Source: an uncultured Eubacterium sp. (GTDB lineage: Bacteria > Bacillota_A > Clostridia > Lachnospirales > Lachnospiraceae). From it: a DNA stretch of 7,126 nt. How positions within the stretch are numbered: position 1 is the first letter of the stretch; every line of letters starts with the position of its first letter. The position numbers and the translations under genes were made by a program. The notes under the pieces are model-generated. The model was not told the DNA's origin. It did not search any database and saw nothing but the letters and a program-made list of their open reading frames with translations. Shown in pieces: positions 1 through 4,665 of this stretch. Where the stretch lies: NCBI GenBank assembly GCA_948560485.1, contig CAOXUF010000012.1:4356-11481 (forward strand). The letters are read 5' to 3'.

Positions 1-100
1 CCTCAAACCCCTGTCCCTTTACAATATCCTTTTCCATATGGGCTATTGCACTCTCTGCAATTTTTTCCGGAAATGTATGTGTATGAATATCTATTATCAT
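1..100 (-). CDS. Amidohydrolase-family metal-dependent hydrolase, N-terminal 33 codons (cut by window edge)
   Basis: This is the start of a gene that runs off the left edge. From the ATG at 100-98 the frame reads M-I-I-D-I-H-T-H-T-F-P-E-K-I-A and stays open to base 1. The D-x-H-x-H element (Asp4, His6, His8) at the extreme N-terminus, followed by T-F-P, is the usual opening of the amidohydrolase (amidohydrolase_2-like) TIM-barrel hydrolases, where the two histidines bind the catalytic metal. A Shine-Dalgarno AGAAGGA lies 7-8 nt before the ATG, which supports the start. It has its own promoter candidate and lies beyond the iorB terminator, so it is probably a separate unit from iorAB. Only about a tenth of a typical family member is visible, so the substrate cannot be named. 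PHP or TatD-type hydrolases also start with an HxH motif and are the main alternatives. Confidence 0.72.
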   Translation of the reverse strand, partial: MIIDIHTHTFPEKIAESAIAHMEKDIVKGQGFE

Positions 101-157
101 TTTATTTTCCTTCTTTCCAAATATTTTCATCAAAAGCCTTACCGGCATACGTTTCTG

Positions 158-211
158 ATAGGAACTTTTGTATTTTCCCACATTTTTCATAGAAACTTTT
201 GCATTTTCGCC
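158..211. repeat. Imperfect 23-bp direct repeat, two copies 31 bp apart
   Basis: Copy 1 is 158-180 and copy 2 is 189-211. They agree at 19 of 23 positions and share the cores ATAG, AAACTTTTG-like and ATTTTC. The start-to-start distance is 31 bp, close to three helical turns, so both copies face the same side of the DNA. Copy 2 touches the -10 box and covers the likely transcription start; copy 1 lies in the early leader. Copy 1 also holds a small dyad, GGAA-N10-TTCC (161-178). The arrangement suits a dimeric or tandem-binding repressor of the amidohydrolase gene, but the sequence is AT-rich and chance or slippage origin cannot be excluded. Confidence 0.5.
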
Positions 212-239
212 TAATATTCGCTTCTATATAGTATATCAA
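211..239 (-). promoter_or_regulatory. Candidate sigma-A promoter for the amidohydrolase gene
   Basis: Read on the minus strand, a TTGATA -35 box (239-234) is followed after exactly 17 nt by TATTAG as a -10 box (216-211). This would start transcription near 204 and give a leader of about 100 nt before the ATG at 100. The -35 matches the consensus at 4-5 positions and the -10 is moderate. The first base of the -10 region coincides with the end of one copy of the 23-bp direct repeat, so a protein bound there would block the promoter. The call is by inspection only. Confidence 0.45.
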
Positions 240-348
240 GTAGTTATTACCCACACAATATGATATTAATGACAGAGAAGTCTATATGAAAGGTATTGAT
301 GCAAGTTATCATTATGAAGGATACAACACCTACCAGACTGAAAATTTG

Positions 349-382
349 AAAAGGAGTCACCACTGAAGATGACTCCTTTTTT
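349..382 (-). terminator. Intrinsic terminator after iorB (possibly bidirectional)
   Basis: Perfect 11-bp inverted arms, AAAAGGAGTCA at 349-359 and TGACTCCTTTT at 370-380, enclose a 10-nt loop. On the minus strand the hairpin begins 2 nt after the iorB stop codon and ends in a run of four T followed by CAAATTTT, so it closes the iorAB unit. On the plus strand it is followed by six T, so it could also stop any transcript coming from the left. The stem has a GC-containing centre (GGAGTCA), which makes it a credible terminator in either direction. Confidence 0.85.
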
Positions 383-958
383 CTATGCTATTTCATAGCC
401 ACGCTCAAACGCCGCCACATTGATATCAATTGTCTTTGGTGGAACGGTGTTCTTAATTACCTCTATCCACTGCTCCTTTGGAAAATCCATATGTTTCGCT
501 GCAATTCCAAGAATAATCACATTAAATACTCTTGAATTTCCCATGGCAAGTGCCTCTGCCTGAGCATCTACAGATATTACCTTATACTGCTCTGACAGGG
601 ATTCAATAATACCTTTTGGATATTCTGCCGCACCTGTCACTACCGGCATCGGGTCAATTCTCTGATCATTCACGATAATGACACCATCTTCCTTTAAGAA
701 ATGTGCATAACGTAATGCCTCTAATCTCTCAAATGCAATCAACACATCTGCTGTACCCGGTTCAACAATCGGCTCTGCCACTTTCTCGCCATATCTGACA
801 TAAGTAACAACGCTGCCGCCACGCTGTGCCATACCATGGACTTCTGATAATTTTACATCATATCCTGCTGCAACAGTGATACCGCCTAATATTCTACTTG
901 TAAGGAGAGTACCCTGACCGCCAACGCCTACAATCATAATATTTTTTGTCTCTGCCAT
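383..958 (-). CDS. iorB: Indolepyruvate:ferredoxin oxidoreductase, beta subunit
   Basis: This is the 191-residue small subunit of the heterodimeric cytosolic enzyme that oxidatively decarboxylates aryl pyruvates (indolepyruvate, phenylpyruvate, 4-hydroxyphenylpyruvate) with CoA and ferredoxin to give aryl-acetyl-CoA and CO2. It is a single pyruvate/ketoacid oxidoreductase gamma-type domain. The N-terminal G-V-G-G-Q-G loop is at residues 11-16 and the family signature H-G-M-A-Q-R-G-G at 41-48. The length is normal for IorB and no residues appear to be missing. The ATG at 958 lies 2 nt after the iorA stop codon, and its AAGGGAG ribosome site is formed by the last iorA codons, so the pair is co-transcribed and probably translationally coupled. 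A hairpin terminator follows immediately. A beta subunit of another 2-ketoacid oxidoreductase is less likely, because the partner is clearly IorA-like. Confidence 0.95.
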   Translation of the reverse strand: MAETKNIMIVGVGGQGTLLTSRILGGITVAAGYDVKLSEVHGMAQRGGSVVTYVRYGEKVAEPIVEPGTADVLIAFERLEALRYAHFLKEDGVIIVNDQRIDPMPVVTGAAEYPKGIIESLSEQYKVISVDAQAEALAMGNSRVFNVIILGIAAKHMDFPKEQWIEVIKNTVPPKTIDINVAAFERGYEIA

Positions 959-960
959 GA

Positions 961-2706
961 TTATTCTCCCTTCTTTTTCAATTCAATCGCACCGAACTTG
1001 CAATTGCTCATGCAAAGTCCACAGCCATTACACATTGTTTCATCAATTGCCACTGTTCCATCTGCATTCTTTGTCATTGCCGGACATCCCGGAACCAGAC
1101 ACTGTCCACACTTCACACATTTTTCAGGAATTGTATAGCACTTACCCTTTGGAACAAAGGATTTTAATAATGCACAAGGAGACTGGGAAATAATAACAGA
1201 AACCTCGTCACGTGCCACTTCTTCTTTTACAACCTTTGTCAGTCTGTCCACATCAAAAGCATCGACAACCTCTACATGCTGTACACCTAATGCCTTACAT
1301 AAATCAACCAAGTCTACCTGATATGCTGCCTCACCGGATAATGTCTTTCCAGTCGCCGGATGATCCTGATGACCTGTCATACCTGTCGTTGAATTGTCAA
1401 GGATAATCACAGTACCAGTTGATTTGTTATATACCATATTCATAAGGGAATTTACACCTGTATGAAGGAATGTACTGTCACCAATTACAGCTACCCAATT
1501 TTTAATATATTCCTTGCCTTTTGCTTTTTCCATTCCATGAAGAGTGGAAATACTAGAACCCATACAAAGTGTTGTATCAACCACGCCTAATGGGTTTACT
1601 GCCCCTAATGTATAGCATCCAATATCGCCTGCTGCATGAATTCTCAATTTCTTTAGTACGGAATATGTACTTCTGTGAGGACAGCCCGGACACAAAATTG
1701 GTGGTCTTGCCGGTGCCTGTGCAGGTTGTTTTATGTTAACCTTTTCGCCGAGAATCTTTTCTCTCAGCATATTTGCACTGTATTCACCCTGAATTGTGAA
1801 TAAATTCTTTCCTTCACATGCAATGCCCATTGCCTTTACCTGCTCTTCAATAACAGGTTCTAATTCTTCGACGATAATCAATCTGTCTACTTTACTTGCA
1901 AATTCTTGAATAAGCCCTTTTGCCAAAGGGTGTACCAGACCAAGTTTTAATACTGATGCATTTGGCAATACTTCCTTGACATACTGATATGGAATACCAC
2001 TAGTAATAATTCCGATGCTTGTATCATTATATTCTACCTTATTAATATCTAAAGTATCTGCGTCTTCTGCCATTCTGTTCATTCGCGCTTCTACTTTTTT
2101 ATGCGCTGTAATCGCATTTACCGGCATCATAACATTCTTCTGGATATTTCTCTCATAAGGTTTATCTTCTATCTCTACTCTGTCTTCGAGATTTACCAAC
2201 CCTTGCGAATGTGCGAGTCTTGTCGTTGTTCTTAAAATAACAGGAGTGTCGTATTCCTCTGACAACTCAAAAGCTCTCTTTGTAAATACTCTTGCCTCCT
2301 CGCTGTCTGATGGTTCAATAACCGGTATCATAGCGGCACGGCCTACCATTCTTGTATCCTGTTCATTCTGTGAACTGTAAATACCCGGGTCATCTGCCAC
2401 AACTACTACCAAACCACCATTGACTCCAATATAAGCATCTGAATAAAGTGGGTCAGCAGCTACATTGAGACCTACCATCTTCATCATGCACATAGAGCGA
2501 CTTCCTGCCATAGATGCACCAATCGCCACTTCTGCTGCAACTTTTTCATTTGGCGCCCACTCTGCATAAACGCCATCATATTTCACTACGTTTTCGCTTA
2601 CTTCTGTACTCGGTGTTCCCGGATATGCAGATGTCACTTTAACCCCTGCTTCGTAAGCACCTCTTGCTATGGCTTCATTGCCCAGCATAATCGTTTGTTT
2701 ACTCAA
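961..2706 (-). CDS. iorA: Indolepyruvate:ferredoxin oxidoreductase, alpha subunit
   Basis: This 581-residue subunit carries thiamine diphosphate and iron-sulfur clusters and performs the decarboxylation half of the aryl-pyruvate oxidoreductase. In order: an N-terminal pyrimidine-binding ketoacid oxidoreductase domain (about 5-170, with S-A-Y-P-G-T-P-S-T at 26-34), a central transketolase-C-like domain (about 230-325), the C-P-G-C-P-H-R motif at 339-345, and a TPP-pyrophosphate domain. The TPP/Mg motif runs from G-D-S at 409-411 to L-D-N-S-T-T at 436-441. The C-terminal ferredoxin module has Cys530/533/536/541 (CX2CX2CX4CP) and Cys559/562/565/569, consistent with two [4Fe-4S] clusters. The split CX4CP spacing is a known IorA trait. 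The start is a TTG at 2706, backed by AGGA 7 nt upstream; the next in-frame ATG, at codon 7, has no ribosome site. iorB follows after 2 nt. Confidence 0.95.
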   Translation of the reverse strand: MSKQTIMLGNEAIARGAYEAGVKVTSAYPGTPSTEVSENVVKYDGVYAEWAPNEKVAAEVAIGASMAGSRSMCMMKMVGLNVAADPLYSDAYIGVNGGLVVVVADDPGIYSSQNEQDTRMVGRAAMIPVIEPSDSEEARVFTKRAFELSEEYDTPVILRTTTRLAHSQGLVNLEDRVEIEDKPYERNIQKNVMMPVNAITAHKKVEARMNRMAEDADTLDINKVEYNDTSIGIITSGIPYQYVKEVLPNASVLKLGLVHPLAKGLIQEFASKVDRLIIVEELEPVIEEQVKAMGIACEGKNLFTIQGEYSANMLREKILGEKVNIKQPAQAPARPPILCPGCPHRSTYSVLKKLRIHAAGDIGCYTLGAVNPLGVVDTTLCMGSSISTLHGMEKAKGKEYIKNWVAVIGDSTFLHTGVNSLMNMVYNKSTGTVIILDNSTTGMTGHQDHPATGKTLSGEAAYQVDLVDLCKALGVQHVEVVDAFDVDRLTKVVKEEVARDEVSVIISQSPCALLKSFVPKGKCYTIPEKCVKCGQCLVPGCPAMTKNADGTVAIDETMCNGCGLCMSNCKFGAIELKKKGE

Positions 2707-2717
2707 ATCTGTTTCCT
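2704..2717 (-). promoter_or_regulatory. Ribosome binding site deciding the TTG start of iorA
   Basis: On the minus strand AGGAAAC (2717-2711) precedes the TTG at 2706-2704, with 7 nt between AGGA and the start codon. The in-frame ATG six codons later is preceded by an AT-rich stretch without a purine-rich site. A TTG start may lower basal translation of the oxidoreductase. Confidence 0.6.
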
Positions 2718-2761
2718 GCCTCTCATAAATATTTCAATTACTGATTTCTAATATTCTATGT

Positions 2762-2805
2762 TGGAAAAACCATATCTTTCCACGCAGATTTTATCGAAAA
2801 TCAGC
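2762..2805 (-). promoter_or_regulatory. Two adjacent hairpins in the iorA 5' leader
   Basis: In the minus-strand RNA the first hairpin (2805-2784) pairs GCTGATTTT with AAAATCTGC around a 4-nt CGAT loop, with one T-T mismatch. One nucleotide later a second hairpin (2782-2762) pairs TGGAAA with TTTCCA around a 9-nt loop. Neither is followed by a U-tract, so they are not simple terminators. The 3' arm of the second contains UUUCC, which could also pair with GGAAA in the iorA ribosome site (2716-2712). The leader does not show the TPP-riboswitch signatures that might be expected for a TPP enzyme. The regulatory role is inferred; the pairings are seen. Confidence 0.35.
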
Positions 2806-2825
2806 ACTTTATTGTCATAAAAAGT

Positions 2826-2854
2826 ATTATAAATTATTGTATGTTTTTAGTCAA
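2826..2854 (-). promoter_or_regulatory. Strong sigma-A promoter of iorAB
   Basis: On the minus strand TTGACT (2854-2849) and a perfect TATAAT (2831-2826) are separated by exactly 17 nt, which is nearly the full vegetative consensus. The expected start is near 2819, giving a leader of roughly 112 nt before the iorA TTG. The -35 box lies within the T-rich tail of the tetR terminator, so the two transcription units meet without spare sequence. No obvious operator palindrome overlaps the boxes. Confidence 0.85.
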
Positions 2855-2882
2855 TAAAAGAACGGGCAGCTATTCCCGTTCT
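2852..2882 (-). terminator. Intrinsic terminator of the tetR transcript
   Basis: A perfect 8-bp stem pairs AGAACGGG (2859-2866 on the plus strand) with CCCGTTCT (2875-2882) around an 8-nt loop. Read on the minus strand it begins directly after the tetR stop codon (2885-2883) and runs into TTTTATT. The four-pair GC core and the U-rich tail make this a strong terminator. It should insulate iorAB from tetR and from any readthrough of the fatty-acid operon. Confidence 0.88.
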
Positions 2883-3449
2883 CTACTTCAAATACATTTT
2901 CTGTTTTGGCAGCAGACTCACTGCAATCTCCGTCATTTCTTCCGGTGTCTCTTTCATTCCGTCTCTGACCCAGTTTTCCACTACTGCAATACAGCCGAAA
3001 ACAATATAACAACGATAATATTCGTATTGTTTCAGACTCTTATCTATATACTTATCCTTCCATCTGAGCATATATTTATTATGTATATACTGACCCAACT
3101 TTTCATATCCGGTCTGATTCTGCATACTAAACGATAAAATATCTGCCTTTGTTTTATCTTCATAAAAATATTGAAATAGAAGTGCAAAAAAACCTGCCGC
3201 ATCTCCACCTTCTGTCTTTTCTACAATTTTCTGCAAATCTGCACATATTTCCTTCTGAAGCTGCTCTAGTGTATCTACCGGGTCCCTGTAATACTGATAA
3301 AATGTAGCTCTCGTAATATCTGCTTTGTCTGCTAATTCTTTAATGGTAACATTTTCCACATTTTTCTTTTTTAACACTTCAATCAACGCCTCTTTGATTG
3401 CTTTTTTTGTTCTCCTGATTCTTCTATCTGTCTTTTCTAAATTTTCCAT
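2883..3449 (-). CDS. TetR-family transcriptional regulator
   Basis: This 188-residue one-component DNA-binding protein has an N-terminal TetR helix-turn-helix at about residues 10-58. It shows the R-R-T-K-K-A-I-K-E-A-L helix 1, T-I-K-E-L-A-D-K-A-D-I-T-R-A-T-F-Y at 35-51, and the following Y-Q-Y-Y-R-D. The C-terminal half is helical and contains V-V-E-N-W-V-R-D-G-M-K-E-T-P-E-E-M (156-172), resembling the C-terminal region of DhaS-like TetR proteins; the ligand is unknown. I place the start at the ATG at 3449, because GGAG sits 5 nt before it. The frame extends upstream to an ATG at 3467 and a TTG at 3479, both with poorer sites. It has its own promoter and terminator and lies between the acc/fab operon and iorAB, so either could be its target, as could its own promoter. 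Confidence 0.9.
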   Translation of the reverse strand: MENLEKTDRRIRRTKKAIKEALIEVLKKKNVENVTIKELADKADITRATFYQYYRDPVDTLEQLQKEICADLQKIVEKTEGGDAAGFFALLFQYFYEDKTKADILSFSMQNQTGYEKLGQYIHNKYMLRWKDKYIDKSLKQYEYYRCYIVFGCIAVVENWVRDGMKETPEEMTEIAVSLLPKQKMYLK

Positions 3450-3529
3450 TTCTGCTCCAATCTCCATGCCTTTATCCAAAAAGCAGACACGCTCTTCTAC
3501 ACGATATTAATTTTCTGTTTACTGAAATA

Positions 3530-3558
3530 ATTATACCTTTTCTGCCAATAAATGTACA
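3530..3558 (-). promoter_or_regulatory. Promoter of tetR
   Basis: On the minus strand TGTACA (3558-3553, four matches to TTGACA) and a perfect TATAAT (3535-3530) are 17 nt apart. Transcription would start near 3523, about 75 nt before the preferred ATG. Just upstream of the -35, at 3563-3576, is the imperfect dyad TTGT-GACATG-ACAA, which could be an operator or activator site; its inner bases do not pair fully, so that part is weak. No convincing terminator precedes this promoter, so the acc operon may read through into tetR. Confidence 0.65.
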
Positions 3559-3603
3559 TTACTTGTGACATGACAAAACAATTTTTTCAGTACAATCCTC
3601 ACA

Positions 3604-4665
3604 TTAATTCTCAAACAATCTTTTCATCACCTGATGAACCGTAGTAATCTCTTTCTGTTCATAGCTGTTTCCACCACAGAACAAAAGTCCGTTATCCACG
3701 TCACCCTTTGCAGCGTGAATCAACCGCTCCGTAATACAATAAGGAATTTCTGCAGGGTTACATTTCTTTAAACATCCAAGACATTTCTTTGGTGAAATTT
3801 TTTTTCCATTCATAACTTCTGCCATAAACTTATTCTTAATAGCTCTTCCCGGCATTCCTACCGGACTTTTCACAATCGTAATATCCTCTTTTTCTGCATG
3901 AATATAGGACTCTTTATATCGGATATCTGCATCGCACTCATCAGTTGTCACAAAAGCAGATGCCACCTGTACTCCATCCATTCCAAGAGAAAGAGCATGA
4001 TGAATGTCCTCTTGTTTTGAGATGCCTCCTGCCAATACAATTGGAATATACTTTTTATACTTTTCCCTGTATCGTTCTACTACTTCCTTTATCTGCAACA
4101 CTTCATTATCATAACTGCTACTCTCGTATTTTATTATTTCTTCTTTTGAAAAGCCCAGATGTCCACCAGCCTTAGGCCCCTCAATCACAATCATATCTGC
4201 TGTTGTCTTATATTTCTTATCCCAATATTTCAGAATAACCTCTGCGGACTTTCTCCCTGAAACAATCGGCGCAATTTTTGTTTTATAACCTTTCACAAAC
4301 TCCGGCAGTTCTACCGGCAGCCCTGCTCCTGAAATAATAATATCTGCACCGCTCTTTACCGCCTCAATGACCTGCTCTTTATAATGATTCAAAGCTGTCA
4401 TAATATTAAAACCTATAATTCCATCCGGAGAAATTTTTCTTGCTTTTTGAAATTCCTGTCGGATAGCCCTTAAATTTGCTTTTAATGGATTCTCATAAAA
4501 GTCTTTTTCTCTATAACCAATCTGTGCTGTAGATATAATGCCGACACCACCTTCATTCGCTACTGCTCCTGCAAGATTTGCCAATGAGATTCCAATGCCC
4601 ATTCCTCCCTGAATTACCGGAATATCTGCTTTTAACTCTCCTATGATTAAAGGTCTTAAATTCAT
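3604..4665 (-). CDS. FMN-dependent FabK/nitronate monooxygenase-family oxidoreductase with C-terminal cysteine cluster
   Basis: This 353-residue cytosolic flavoprotein belongs to the FabK / 2-nitropropane dioxygenase TIM-barrel family. Visible motifs are I-Q-G-G-M-G (18-23), G-F-N-I-M-T (85-90), the I-I-S-G-A-G-L-P strand (110-117), A-G-G-H-L-G (166-171) with the family His169, and the phosphate-binding L-A-G-G-I (211-215) followed by M-D-G-V-Q-V-A-S-A-F. A C-terminal tail carries C-L-G-C-L-K-K-C (Cys295, 298, 302) plus Cys310 and Cys330, which is longer than a minimal FabK of about 310-325 residues. The ATG overlaps the accDA stop by one base (TAATG) and has AGGAG 6 nt upstream, so translation is coupled to accDA. 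The context favours enoyl-ACP reductase (trans-2-enoyl-ACP to acyl-ACP with NAD(P)H), but the tail and the position after accA rather than near fabD leave nitronate monooxygenase or another flavin reductase possible. I therefore give no symbol. Confidence 0.85.
   Translation of the reverse strand: MNLRPLIIGELKADIPVIQGGMGIGISLANLAGAVANEGGVGIISTAQIGYREKDFYENPLKANLRAIRQEFQKARKISPDGIIGFNIMTALNHYKEQVIEAVKSGADIIISGAGLPVELPEFVKGYKTKIAPIVSGRKSAEVILKYWDKKYKTTADMIVIEGPKAGGHLGFSKEEIIKYESSSYDNEVLQIKEVVERYREKYKKYIPIVLAGGISKQEDIHHALSLGMDGVQVASAFVTTDECDADIRYKESYIHAEKEDITIVKSPVGMPGRAIKNKFMAEVMNGKKISPKKCLGCLKKCNPAEIPYCITERLIHAAKGDVDNGLLFCGGNSYEQKEITTVHQVMKRLFEN

Noticed and set aside
383..398. Small hairpin CTATG-N6-CATAG overlapping the iorB stop codon
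   Set aside because: Five base pairs with an AT-rich stem, expected by chance and redundant with the strong terminator right after it.
957..1406. Two plus-strand open frames opposite iorA (957-1193 and 1212-1406)
   Set aside because: They are antisense to a fully conserved iorA, have His/Leu/Ser-rich unnatural composition, no ribosome sites, and match no family I recognise.
2707..2819. TPP riboswitch upstream of the TPP-dependent iorA
   Set aside because: The leader lacks the conserved TPP-box elements such as CUGAGA, and IorA uses TPP as a cofactor rather than making it.
2841..3137. 98-codon plus-strand open frame over the tetR terminator and the 3' end of tetR
   Set aside because: It is a shadow of tetR. 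It begins in the tetR terminator and iorA promoter region, has no ribosome site, and its hydrophobic composition follows from the complementary strand.
3449..3479. Longer tetR starting at TTG 3479 (198 residues)
   Set aside because: The ten extra residues fall before the usual TetR N-terminus and lack a good ribosome site, whereas GGAG sits 5 nt before the ATG at 3449. Kept only as an alternative.
3449..3603. Terminator for the acc/fab operon in the gap before tetR
   Set aside because: Only a weak A/U pairing around 3576-3592 is present, without a GC core or clean U-tract; readthrough into tetR seems as likely.
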